From: Epiperipatus broadwayi
Taxonomy: Eukaryota > Onychophora > Udeonychophora > Euonychophora > Peripatidae
Assembly: GCA_028023455.1 (NCBI GenBank)
Contig: JAQFVV010006275.1
Span: 744,001 to 808,000 of the forward strand
DNA: 64,000 nt
Direction of reading: 5' to 3'
The notes below the pieces were generated by a model. That model did no database searches. It was given only the letters and a program-made list of their open reading frames with translations, and was not told the DNA's origin. The stretch's first letter is position 1. Each line of letters opens with the position of its first letter. Below are positions 38,240 through 49,400 of the stretch, in pieces. The translations under genes and the position numbers were made by a program.

Positions 38240-38312
38240 GGGGAATAGTGTTCTTATGCCATTGAGATAGTATCATGTGGATAATATCTCAATGTAGTCT
38301 ATCTCGTTCCCC
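38240..38312. repeat. Nested hairpin
   Basis: CATTGAGATA and TATCTCAATG form an inner 10-bp stem, and GGGGAA (38240-38245) pairs with TTCCCC (38307-38312) outside. Function unknown; possibly a small MITE scrap. Confidence 0.4.
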
Positions 38313-39060
38313 GTGTCGTCACTCCATGTCTCATGAAAATAGTAAATATTTGTTAATTCATTTTAAAAATATAACCGTATTTGTATTTTAAAGATTAGAG
38401 CTAGTAATCATTTTAATTAATGCTGAATATTTCAGTAATACTTATTTGTTAGACTGAGCTAGAACCCGTAAAAATTTAAACACTATATAAATTTTTGGAG
38501 TGGACGGTCGCGAGGGTGGGGGAAGAGGTTAGAATATATATAAACTGAGTGTAGAAAACTTTTATAATAAATTAATGGATGGATTTAATTTTATATAATT
38601 TCAGTTATATATTTTCTACCATAATGCCAAAATCAATTATTTTTATGCAAACCTAATTTTAATTATAAAAGAATATTGATACATGTAAGAAAGTAATACC
38701 ATCTTCAAAAATATTTAATAAAGAATAAAGATGCATTGAAAATAAATGGTGAATAGCAGATGAAATAAACCTTAGTGCATTAGGAAATATAAAACATCTG
38801 TGGATTGTAACCTTACTCTACTGTTCAAAGAAAATGTGAAATGTTTTTTTTAATAATATTACCCAAAAATTAGCAAGGAATCAGTCAAACACTAAGTTAT
38901 TACTAGCGCATGGAGCATTTAAATCAAATGGATAAAGTAAATTGCAGATAATCTTTAATTACTAAAAAGAAAAGCTGCTACATTGTCAATAACTTAGTGG
39001 ATTGTGAATTTTATAATTGTAATAATTTTCAGATGAGAACAAAGGGAGCAAAAGTGATAA
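38313..39060. other. No recognised features
   Basis: Contains a short G-rich patch around 38500-38530 and otherwise AT-rich sequence. Confidence 0.4.
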
Positions 39061-39074
39061 TAATCTTGGTATTC

Positions 39075-39497
39075 TATGGAACAATTTTATGTCAATGCTT
39101 TATTGCTTTTCTGTAATCTTTTTGGACATTAGACATATATTTTCTATATTACAGAGTCTTTTTTCTATAGTTTACTTTAAGTTTTGGAATTGTTCATTCA
39201 TCTTTTGTTCCATATTTTGTAGTGTCTCCTTTGTATCCTTTATATCTTGGTTAATATTGTGCTGCATATTTTGCAGTTTTGTATCCATAATAAGGTACAT
39301 ATCATATTTATGTTAAATGTGCTTGGTATCTTATTTGCCACTTGTTCTACTGTTTGATCTAGCTCTTGGTTTTTTTGTTCTGGTAACATTGGTTGTACAG
39401 ACTCTTGTATCTCTACTTGCTCTATTTTGGGATTGTCAGAATTTTCAGATTGACTCTGATTTTGTTCCATTATTTTTGACTGAGCTTTTGTTAACAT
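39075..39497 (-). pseudogene. Coiled-coil protein fragment, possibly retroelement gag
   Basis: On the minus strand a frame from 39497 is unusually rich in Q, E, N and K (KIMEQNQSQSENSDN, then EQVEIQESVQP). It shifts frame near 39300 into MDTKLQNMQHNINQDIKDT and MEQKMNEQFQNLK, a clear heptad-like coiled coil, before stops. This composition is unlike chance AT-rich frames. Coiled-coil N-terminal regions are common in gag proteins of some invertebrate gypsy elements. It lies next to the truncated LTR at 40364, so it may be another retroelement's remnant. The identity is an inference. Confidence 0.4.
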
Positions 39498-39982
39498 TTG
39501 ATATATCCAAAATGTTACTTTTTTTTATCTTAGCTCTGTTATTTTTTATAGTAAATTTCTAAAATATAATTTCTGTCTTTATTAAATAGATTAGTTGTCC
39601 TAGATTTCTCAATGTTGTATATTTTTATTTTAGATTTTGTATTATTTGTAGCAGTACATTAAAACAGTATACTAGACCTTCTCTATCACCGTTATACTAT
39701 ATTACACTATTCCCTGCCTGCACTTTCTATAAATCCTTTTTTTTTTTTTTCAAAATTGTTTACCTATTTATATTAACTTTAGTTGTTCTTTTTTAGCTTT
39801 ACTTTAGCTGCCTAACACATTTATTGTCTTCATGTCAATATTCCCTCACTCCAATTTGTTTTTCTCATCAGTGTACATAATTTATATACAAGCTGGTGGT
39901 ATATATCTTAACTTAATAAATAAAACTAACCATTTTTAACTATATCCAAAGTTTGTTTACACTCTACTTTTCTGCATTTACT

Positions 39983-40220
39983 CATTTAATCTTTTTTATT
40001 TATTGCATAAGCTATCTTTTATTTTCTTATTCATAACATTGTGTGCATTTATTATTGACTTCACCCTTTAATTTTCGTATTTATTATAGCAGCTATTCTT
40101 TATTTTCTATCCATGAAGGTTGTATGCTATTTATTACTGCACACATTTAATTTCCATATTTATTGTCATAGCTCTCTTTTCTTTTTGTACCCATACATCT
40201 TGTGCACCATTTATTGTTGT
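39983..40220. repeat. Three-copy degenerate minisatellite, about 80-bp unit
   Basis: Units start with CATTTAAT or CCTTTAAT at 39983, 40065 and 40144 (spacing 82 and 79). Each continues with TATTTATT, a CTAT-rich segment, a CAT motif and TTTATTATTG. Such short arrays often lie within LTRs or leaders of retroelements. Confidence 0.6.
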
Positions 40221-40363
40221 ATTGGGAACTATCCTACCCATAACTACTGAGTTTAATCCCTGGAACTCAACTAACAAATAAGGCAGAGTGAAATAATTAA
40301 TTTCACAAATTATTAACCTGACATCTGTCAGTTATCTTTCTTAATCCCTTGTTTGGATAACCA

Positions 40364-41011
40364 TGGAATTACCCCAACATTTTGGGTGAGAAATATTAAT
40401 AAACTTCTTAAGAAAATTTTATACGTCCACACACTCCGTAGTCCAAGCCGCGTTTTTTTCTTTTTTTTTTCTCCTCTCGAGCCCACAAAAAGTTCTTTTG
40501 TTTTCACTCTTTAACTTTGTAAAATTTTCTTCCAATATCCCTACGCCACTGTCCCGTTCTTCTATTGTTTTCCAAAGATACCCACCTGACCCGTTTTCGG
40601 ACTTCTTGATGCCAGTTATTACTAAACCACCTACAGCAACTGATTTATTTCTATTTCTATCTTCATATGTTCAAAAGATTAATTAGCCAAAGAAAACACG
40701 TGTTACCGACAATATTATTAACCAGACTTAAAGAAAAATTTTAACGGATAAAATATATACGAATAATCAATTACAACTTATACAGCTTCGTATATAATTG
40801 CTTGGAACCATCACCGTTAATACACACACACATTTTATACTCACATATACAAATATATTTATATAAGCATACCCACCTAACATTCACACTATTTGTAACA
40901 GGGTTCAAATGACTATTTACATATATATCTTTTCGTATATAGTCGCTCAACATTAACACTCGCAATTAGTAATATATTACATACGCTTGTATTCGAACCC
41001 CGTTTGTTACA
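40364..41011 (-). repeat. 3' LTR segment of the minus-strand gypsy element
   Basis: It matches 46240-46879 almost base for base. It begins, in element orientation, with TGTAACAAACGGGG directly after the AGGGGGTA polypurine tract, so the 41011 boundary is firm. The 40364 boundary is where similarity stops. It may be a truncation rather than a true LTR end. Confidence 0.85.
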
Positions 41012-41020
41012 TACCCCCTG
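41012..41020 (-). promoter_or_regulatory. Polypurine tract of the gypsy element
   Basis: Minus strand CCAGGGGGTA immediately precedes the TGTAACAAAC start of the LTR. A purine run at this position primes plus-strand DNA synthesis. Confidence 0.7.
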
Positions 41021-41077
41021 GTGCAATAGCCTTCAAATACCTTCTGTGTATTTGAACAGCTTCTTAAACGACTCTTC

Positions 41078-42255
41078 CTATCCTTTATCCCTCTCTAGGT
41101 TTGCGAAGGGTTTAAGTGACCGGGCGTTGTATGATCCCTTTACTTCCTGCCCAGTATCCACCCAAAATGCATGTTTTCCCAGACCTTTTACTATCGTAAA
41201 TGGGCCCTCATATAGATTGCAAAATTTTTTGCAAATAAACTTTCCAGGTTCGCTTACATGGGGCGTCCTCACCATTACCTGGTCCCCCACCTTAAAGGAG
41301 TGCGAGGAACTCTTGAAAATCCTTTCGTTGTCTGCTCCTGTGAACCATCGACTGGTAGGCCTGCTGCCTATCCTTTTCTAGATCAATGGGAGTTTCTTCT
41401 CCTGGACAACCAGTCTGGAACAACCTAGGTGCGTGCTTACCAAAATGCAAATGTATTGGTGTGAAGCCAGTAGATTCGTTCACAGCCCAATTCATATAGT
41501 TTAAAATGTCCGGAAGGTGTTTGACCCACCTTCTATGGTCGGTTTGGACATAAGTACGGAACAACCTACCCAATTCCCGCATCATTCTTTCACAGGGATT
41601 GGACTGAGGGTTACGGATCGAGGTTAACACATGACCAATCTTCAACCGTTCAGTCCATTTCATCCACTCCCTCGAAACGAATGGGGTTCCATGATCTGAT
41701 ATGATAGTTCGAGGTTTTCCCACTGATGGAATATGCTCCTTTTCCAGGACACGTATCGTGTTCCGCATGTTGGCTTGTGTGATGGGATATGCAGACACCA
41801 GTTTAGAGAATAAATCATAAACGACCAGGAGGTATTTTTTTTATTAAAGGCCGGCAGTGGGCCATAATAATCCACGGCAACAATTTCCTTAGGTTCTCTG
41901 GGAATCATGGACAACATCGGAGCTGCATATTTCTTATTTGCGGGCTTAACCCTCTGGCAAATTTCGCACTGCCCAATGACCGCTGCAACTTTGCCACGCA
42001 TGCCTGGCCAGTAAAACCACCACCTGATCCATCCTTCAGTCTTCATTATCCCATAGTGGCCCGACCTGCGGGCATGTGTGCCACCACAGCAGTCCTCATA
42101 TGCCGCGGGATGACTGATCTCCATTCTGCTGGATTTTCCTTAACTCTGTATTGTAGCACACCTTGCTCCAATCTAAAATTTCGAATAGTCCGCTCGACCC
42201 AACCCCTAATCAGTTTGGCTTCTTTACCTTCTAATTGGTCAATGACTGGTTGGAG
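41078..42255 (-). pseudogene. Gypsy integrase
   Basis: The HHCC finger is seen as SGHYG, RWWFYWPGM and CEICQRVKP. The catalytic triad is VDYYGPLP (D), IISDHGTPF (D) and NPCERMMRELG (E). The C-terminal GPF-type module is NLYEGPFTIVKG and the tail ends ARSLKPFANL. Frames change near 42075, at a T run of eight (41835-41842, one base too many compared with the KKYLLVVYD sequence expected) and near 41300-41330. All integrase hallmarks are kept, but the frame is broken. Confidence 0.8.
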
Positions 42256-43361
42256 TTATTGGTCTTCTTTCTGAAAGTACTCTAGGCGCCTCAAATCGCT
42301 TTCAAGACCTTCATCTGTTCTTAACCCTATGCTTGCTATATACAAATTCTCAGTACTCAGATGATATGATTGATTGTCCACTGGATTGCGACTCAGAGTA
42401 TCAGCTACTACATTGTCAGACCCTTTACAATACCTCACCGTATAGTTGTATTCTTGGAGGTACAGGCTCCACCGTACTAATCTGCTATTGGTGAGGTAGC
42501 TGTGGTTGATAAATTCCTGACTCTTGTGGTCAGTAACCACGATGACCTCCGAGCCCAGTAACAGTGTTCGAAACTTCTGAAAGGCCCAAACAATGGCTAA
42601 TGCCTCTTTCTCAGTGGTTGTATAATGTACCTCAGGACCTTTGAATAGCCTGCTCAGAAAATATAGTATACCCATTCTTCCATCTTTTTGCTCTTGAGCC
42701 AAGGTCACCCCGAGACCATATCCACTGCTATTTGTCTGAACTATGAACGGCTTTGAAAAGTCAGGAAAGGCCAGCATAACATGTTCCAAGAAACCCGTCT
42801 TCACTCTTTGGAAGGCTTGGTCCTGTTCTTCCGTCCACCTCCACTCACTACCCTTTTTTAATAACTTCACCAATGGCTCCATCCGTTCTGCAAACCATTC
42901 TTGAAAGTGGTTGTAGAATGTACACAGACCCAGAAATGATCGGATCTGTTTCTTGGATCTAGGTGTTGGAAAGTCACGAATAGCTGAGATCTTGTCCAGG
43001 TGCGGTTTGAGTTCCTGGGCTCCCACCATGTGCCCAAGAAAGGCCACCTCATTCTGACACAGTGTGCTCTTCTTAATATTTATTTTTATGCCCTTTTTTT
43101 GCATTCCTCTAGAAATAGTCCTACTTCCCGTATGTGTTCCTTGATATCAGTTGAGGCTATCAACACATCATCCATGTAAATTGTGGCCATGTCCTTTATC
43201 TCTGAGGATAGCACCTGGTCCAAGCACCTGAGTAAACCAGCCCCACTGTTTATTAGACCAAAAGGCATCCTGTTAAATTGATATGAGTGACCCTCATATC
43301 TGAACAATATGTATTGGCAATCTTCCGGATGTAACTTAATTTGCCAATAACTGGCAGTCAA
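42256..43361 (-). pseudogene. Gypsy reverse transcriptase and RNase H
   Basis: The first part (43361-43086) has FRYEGHSYQFNRMPFGLINSG and the YMDD catalytic box (IYMDDVLIAS). It leaves frame in an A run of seven near 43100; the next frame (from 43104) continues with INIKKSTLCQNEVAFLGH and RSFLGLCTFYNHF (RT thumb). RNase H follows with QTNSSGYGLG (the first catalytic aspartate is N here), TTTEKEALAIVWA and VVTDHKSQEF. It ends at an in-frame TAA (42256). The D-to-N change would disable RNase H. Confidence 0.85.
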
Positions 43362-43409
43362 ATCGAAGGTCGAAAATACCTTCTTTCCTTGGAACTTCCT
43401 TAGTAATTC

Positions 43410-44828
43410 TTACATGGGAGGTGGTACATTGCAGTCTGGTACAGTCACTTTATTTAACTGTCGAGCGTCAAGACATAATCTAACGGATCCATCTTTTTTT
43501 TTAACTACCACCATTGGGTTGCAATACGCTGATGAGCATTTTGATATAATTCCCCACTCTAGCATCTGATCTATTTGCTCTTTTACTGCCTTTCGGTATT
43601 GATGCAGGATGGGGTATGATCTAGCTTTGAATGTCTGGCCATCTCTCATCTTAATTCTCTGCTCAAAGCCTTGGATAACCCCCGGCTTGTCTGCAAAGAC
43701 ATGGTGATACTTGGTCAATGTTTGTTGTAAGGAACTATCTTGAACTTTCCCTTCTACTTTCATTCCATCGATCTTAGCTTTGAGTTTTTCTGGGACATCC
43801 TCCTCCAAATGTAACATCCCTGTCGACCATTGAGGCTCCTCTGTCAGAAAACGTACCACTTCACCCTCACAGGTGACCTGACCCCTCTCATAGTCAAGGT
43901 TACATTTGTATCTATTTAGAAAATCTGATCCCAAAAGGGCCTCATGTACTAAACCTTTCATTATAAGGAACACATGTGAATAGCTCTTTCTATTAATTTT
44001 TAGATCCATCCATATTTGCTTTGGCTCTACTTTAGCTCTCCGGTTATCTGCCATTGCTATGTGAACTGTTTTTAGAGGGAGTATCGGTATATCTGGTTGT
44101 TCCCTTCTAATTTGGTGGTATAATCTCTCTGATACTACCGATACCTGACTGCCCGAATCCATGAGGGCTTCCACATTCATTGAACCTACCTTTATAGGGA
44201 TGATGGGGCATGTCTGAGGTGCATATCTGGGGACCCGGTCTTCCCAAGAACATATTAAATTGCCTATTCTTTTTGTCCCCTGCTTATCTGTATCTGTGTC
44301 CCCTTTGGACCTAAGCTTATGATCCTCTATCCATCTCCTTTCTGTGTCTATTTCTAATTGGCTCAACATTTTATCAATTGTCCCCCCTGATCTTTCTCCT
44401 CTTTTTCCCAGCATCCATCTAATTTCATTGGGTAACTTTCTGCATGCCGTTGCTACAATCTGCTCCTCTGATAGTTTACATGCATCTAGAGTTCTCAACG
44501 TAGCCACCTGCTGCCTAAAAAAATGTATGTAAGCTTCTCCATTACCTTCTTGAAACTCCTGCTCTACCACTTGAGCCCTCAACCTTTCTTGTATTTCTTC
44601 ATTCCAGAATACATTGGTTAATGCTTCTTTATACTTCAGAAATGTTCGAGGTTGCTGACTCAGTGAATTCCACCATGTCTCTGCATGTTTCTCTAGATGA
44701 TGGTATGCTATGATCACTTGGTGTTCATCTGCTATCTCATAGTACTTATAGTATCTTTCAAGGCTCTTGAGGTGCTCTACGGGTGTCTCCTCCTTTCTCC
44801 CTCCATATATTCTTATCTTCAATTCCAT
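43410..44828 (-). pseudogene. Gypsy gag, protease and start of reverse transcriptase
   Basis: One open frame of 472 residues starting at an ATG (MELKIRIYGG). Residues about 15-120 are a retrotransposon gag capsid-like domain (HAETWWNSL, EALTNVFW, FRQQVATLR). The aspartic protease active site is ALMDSGSQVS at residues 221-230 (DSG in place of the usual DTG). RT begins near residue 400, with WGIISKCSSAYCNP and CLDARQLN. There is no CCHC zinc knuckle between gag and protease, and gag and pol share one frame. The frame ends at a TAA (43410-43412) inside RT, after which the same frame continues, so this is a nonsense mutation. Confidence 0.85.
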
Positions 44829-45291
44829 TGCCCCTTTTCTTTCCTATTTATATATCACTATTAACGCTAAATGTGCCAGGTTCGTCACCCCGGTTTCCAG
44901 TGGTCCACTGCATGACCCACCTGATAGACCTTTGCCCCTCCTTATTATCAAATTGAGCGATATTGTTTTATAATATCCCAATGTTAGATAAATTCTTCAA
45001 CTTCGATTTATAAGCTGTGACTTTATATATATATATACACAGGACATACCTCTAATGCTATTTTCTCCCTTGACCACTCGAGAACTTTTCTATCTATATT
45101 CACACCGCTAAATATGCCCATTTACTATATTACCAATATGTATTCAAACTCTTTCTGATTTATAACAAACTATCGCTTTTATTTTTCCCTTTTTTTTTTT
45201 TTTTTTAAAAAAAATCTCCAACTCTTGTTTGTACGCTCTTTTTACGTTATGTTAGGATGCCCTTTTAAATGCCCATTCTCTAACATTCGCA

Positions 45292-45309
45292 GCCCCATGT
45301 TGGGCGCCA
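45292..45309 (-). promoter_or_regulatory. Retrotransposon primer-binding site
   Basis: Minus strand TGGCGCCCAACATGGGGC. TGGCGCCCAAC is a common primer-binding start in metazoan gypsy elements; the matching tRNA was not determined here. It is preceded by TATCATAA, a usual LTR end plus short spacer. Confidence 0.75.
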
Positions 45310-45312
45310 TTA

Positions 45313-46879
45313 TGATATACCCATTATAATATGGTGTTTATATTTTATATCACCATTGTATGCTTCTACCCGTAGCTTCAAGTGAGGATATTTGTGAACA
45401 TGGTCTGATTCCATCTCACGCGCCAATCTTACACATGGATAAGAATTATCTCATCGAAAACGTAAATAAGGGGTCAGGTATATATATATACCTCCGTTTA
45501 TGGTAGCGCATTTGTACCAGCTCAATCTCAGGGTTTGGGGACTATAGTCTAACTAGAGAACAAAGCTAAGCACTACCCAACTAAGTCATATGTGTCTATC
45601 TATTCTGTCCGATAATTCATCTGTTATAAATCTAATAACCCAACCCGAATGTTATCATACAATTTACTCTATTTATTACCATACTTAATACCGATAAAAT
45701 CTCATTTATACACGCATATAAATATATCAATATTCAAGCGCACAGCCCATTTACCCTGATACACACATATATAATTCATATACGCATCAAAATAGTGCAA
45801 TTATACATCAGAGCTGTTTATTTAAAGTTGTTATTTTATTTAATTTAAAAGAGATTTATTATAGCAATTACTATTGAGGTAACATTAGTTTCTTTACCAA
45901 GACGCATTCATTGAACATATATTTAGCGTAAATGTCAATTACCTTAAGTACCGTCGACTGTTCACACGGTCAAAGACAAGTCCGCATTTATAATTCTCCA
46001 CGAATACTGGTCTGGTTGATATAACGGATGGCAAGGATTTCCAATATGGTATATCGAATAGCTTATTCTGGAGGTGGAGTAGATGATTCACTCACTTTAT
46101 GAAAGGGTCCATTTCATAGATCTTTCGTTGCCTTTACACTTGATGAACAAGAACTCTTTTGTATAGCGAAGTTCATACATCCACTTCAGATGGGTTCCAC
46201 GACAACTGTCCACTGGATCGGTTAACAAAACTAGCGCTATGGAATTACCCAACATTTTGGGTGAGAAATATTAATAAACTTCTTAAGAAAATTTTATACG
46301 TCCACACACTCCGTAGTCCAAGCCGCGTTTTTTCTTTTTTCTCCTCTCGAGCCCACAAAAAGTTCTTTTGTTTTCACTCTTTAACTTTGTAAAATTTTCT
46401 TCCAATATCCCTACGCCACTGTCCCGTTCTTCTATTGTTTTCCAAAGATACCCACCTGACCCGTTTTCGGACTTCTTGACGCCAGTTATTACTAAACTGC
46501 CTACAGCAACTGATTTATTTCTATTTCTATCTTCATATGTTCAAAAGATTAATTAGCCAAAGAAAACACGTGTTACCGACAATATTATTAACCAGACTTA
46601 AAGAAAAATTTTAACGGATAAAATATATACGAATAATCAATTACAACTTATACAGCTCCGTATATAATTGCTTGGAACCATCACCGTTAATACACACACA
46701 TTTTATACTCACATATACAAATATATTTATATAAGCATACCCACCTAACATTCACACTATTTGTAACAGGGTTCGAATGACTATTTACATATATATCTTT
46801 TCGTATATAGTCGCTCAACATTAACACTCACAATTAATAATATATTACATATGCTTGTATTCGAACCCCGTTTGTTACA
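45313..46879 (-). repeat. 5' LTR of the minus-strand gypsy element (proposed full extent)
   Basis: Similarity with the other LTR covers only 46240-46879, but the canonical primer-binding site lies at 45292-45309, directly after a CA end at 45313. If the LTR ends next to its primer site as usual, the full LTR is 1567 bp, close to the 1.6-1.7 kb LTRs of the related plus-strand element. The alternative is a 640-bp LTR followed by an unusually long spacer. Confidence 0.55.
46240..46879 (-). repeat. LTR segment shared with 40364-41011
   Basis: Direct repeat of 640 bp. By eye the two copies differ by about eight substitutions, length changes in T runs and one CA unit. The short frames inside both copies (40498-40686 and 46368-46556) are by-products of the LTR sequence. 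Confidence 0.9.
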
Positions 46880-48790
46880 ATATATATTGCCCACAAATGT
46901 CCCTTTTGGTTTTTTTAAATTATATTTATATCCTTACTTTATTGATCAAAACTTGTGATGGGGATTTAATAATCATCAGTTACCATAACAATATATATTG
47001 TTGATTATGGTGTGGTTTTACCCATGGTAGTTCACCTATGCAGCTTATCAGCCAGTACTAATAATCTAGAGGGAGGGGAGCTTTTTCTCATGATATGATT
47101 ATTATTAAAGGAGAGTATGTTAATGAAGGCTAAGTATTTTTGTATAGGGTTGACCTGCATGGTCTTGATTTTACTGAGCATAACATAAGTCTCTGAGAAA
47201 ATAATTTTTTGAGTGGTTGCTGGGAACAGTATTCTTATTGTTTTACTTAGTGGAAGTGTAGATATTTGAATCTTTGCAAGGTTGATAATTATTGTTTGTT
47301 CTAAGTGATCTGAGAAATGGTGAGGGGTTAAGGTTCTCGGTAATTAGATGATGCAACATAGGCAAATAAAAATAAAGGTCTATCAATGAGGCGTATCGGC
47401 TATTGTGGAATGTGACTGCACTGTCTGACAGAAAGCTTCATCACTCATAAGAGGAAAACATATTTGACACTGACATTGGGTGATGAAGTCTTTGTATTTC
47501 ATGTTGCAATTCACAATTAGAATGGATGAATTTGGAGTAGCTGCAAATAGTGAATTAACAGTATATTTAAAATAATACTAGGATGTTCGAATAAATATAA
47601 GAATATATTGTGGTATTTTGATGATGGAAGGTCACTATTAGCAAGTGTGAATCAGTGAATATTATCTTGAATGGATGAGAGTGGACAGTTTGGTGCAAAG
47701 AGCAGTCCATTGCCTTTGGCAGATGATGATGAGTTCCTGGAGCAGGCACAGAAACCTTCCTGTAACTCTTTGTGGATAACAAGAAAAACAGTCAAGTATT
47801 TAATTAATCATATTAGATTTGAGTTCTCACTTAAAATGCAAATAAAATAGTATCTCCCAGTTATATTTTGGAGCCATGATACCTTTAAAAGTCTTTATAT
47901 GTGAAACTCAGTATATTGTCCAAAGATAAATTGTATCTAAATTTTACTTGTCTAAAAACTGCATATATTTAATTTATTATTACTCAGAAACGCTTGTCAT
48001 TTCATTAATTAACCATATTTTATTCACAATATTATTGACTCTGGACTAATAATCATTTGTTCTGCAATGATTATATTTATTATGTGAGATGTAAGAAGTC
48101 ATTAACATCTGTGTTATCACTCCTTTTTTAGCACAGAAATTTATAGAGACAAAAAACTTAGTATCCATTTAACACTTGATAATTGAAAAATGAAATTAAA
48201 TAAATTGGAACTGGCCTACTTGATAACTTATGCTTTCTTTTGTGCTTGATCCAGATAATAGTTTTAATCTCTCAATTGGTGATAGAAATTGTAGTAAGCA
48301 TCAATATATTTAAAGACTTAGTCATTAATGAATTTTTATAAAACAGTAATTTTAATATTACATTTAATATCATGTTGTCTGAGTGAAATTATTAAATTAT
48401 ACAATGAGGCAGTATAAACTAACTGGAAATATTTATACTTCATGTATTCATTAAATTCTTTTGTTTAGTGAGAAGCGTTGTATTTGCTCATATCTATATA
48501 TATATCCAGCAGTCATATTTACTTTCTTTTTATATTATTAATTAAAATGATTGTAGATTGGACAATATGAATCCAAACCAACAGGATTGGCATTAAGTCA
48601 GAAACTACATAATTATCAATTTTATATGTAATTGTAGGCAACTTAACTTTTACTAAGGATTGTATATGCCAAACAAAGCATTATATATCTCTCAAAACAT
48701 TAGGATGTTTAAATCTTGGATCTTATCTTGAATATTGTTGTTTTGTTTTTTTTTGTATTAGCATTATTTTATCTCTCTGTAATTTTATCA
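46880..48790. other. No recognised features
   Basis: AT-rich with moderate complexity. No coding or repeat family was recognised. The minus frame at 47567-47782 has no family signature. Confidence 0.4.
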
Positions 48791-48794
48791 TTTC

Positions 48795-49400
48795 AAGAAA
48801 AAATGTCATCATTATTTTTAATTATAATCAATCCATTGCAGGATGATCTCTTCAAATTTAATCCACTTTTTCTAATCTATAGCCATTCTCCGTATAATAC
48901 CAGAAAACTTCTTTGTTCATTTATCCATTAGACTTGTGATTTTTTTTCTAGGTCTTTTACAATCTGGGGTTAATAATATATTTAAACAGCATTAAACTGT
49001 TGCACATGCACTTTGGATTTTAACTATAAAATGAATGAATACTAACACTTCAAACACATGATAAAGCCTTTGGAAAAGACGCGCTATATAAAATAATTGA
49101 CTTAATCTGGGGTTCAGTTTAAGATTTCAAGTGAATCCATTTTTTAACATCTTTTCAACAAATATGTTCAGTCTAATTCTATTTCAGTATCGTAATTATA
49201 TCTATGATGTCATGGATAATTGTTTATTCTCTTATCCATGATTGTTTATTCTCTTATCCATGTGATTCATTTTTGATCTCTTCTTATTCCCAATTTGCAT
49301 CTCTCCATACTTCATTGAATTATCCAAAGCTTCCATGTTGCTCCTCTATTAATTATCCACATCTCAAATCTACGAATTAGAGCTGGTAAAACACAAAAAT
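48795..49400 (-). mobile_element. 5'-truncated RTE LINE copy
   Basis: It parallels 18635-19065 of the first LINE (AATCCATTGCAGGATGA at the 3' end, TCTAGGTCTTTTACAATCTGG, CTCTTATCCATG, GAGCTGGTAAAACACA at the 5' limit). It retains the 3' terminus and lacks everything upstream, the typical product of incomplete target-primed reverse transcription. It is interrupted by a 132-bp insertion. Confidence 0.75.
48961..49114. mobile_element. 132-bp insertion with 11-bp target duplication
   Basis: AATCTGGGGTT occurs at 48961-48971 and 49104-49114, at the point where the LINE sequence is interrupted. The 132 bp between them has no coding capacity and contains TTTGGAAAAGACGCGCTATATAAA near its right end. 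An 11-bp duplication fits LINE-mobilised short elements, so a SINE-type insertion is likely. The family is not identified. Confidence 0.7.

Larger units (their letters stand above)
40364..46879 (-). mobile_element. Ty3/gypsy LTR retrotransposon on the minus strand
   Basis: About 6.5 kb between two long direct repeats. On the minus strand the order is LTR, leader with primer-binding site, gag, protease, reverse transcriptase, RNase H, integrase, polypurine tract and LTR, which is diagnostic of Ty3/gypsy. The shared LTR segments differ by about eight substitutions plus small indels over 640 bp by eye. The coding part nevertheless has two in-frame stops and several frameshifts. No matching target duplication flanks it. 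A related element lies at 52241-59458. Confidence 0.9.

Noticed and set aside
39860-39890. CTGATGAG on the minus strand
   Set aside because: It is followed by AAAAAC with no stem II and no GAAA box at the right spacing, so it is not a ribozyme.
40498-40686. 62-codon frame present in both LTR segments of the first gypsy element (also 46368-46556)
   Set aside because: Duplicated with the LTR, antisense to the element and without family features.
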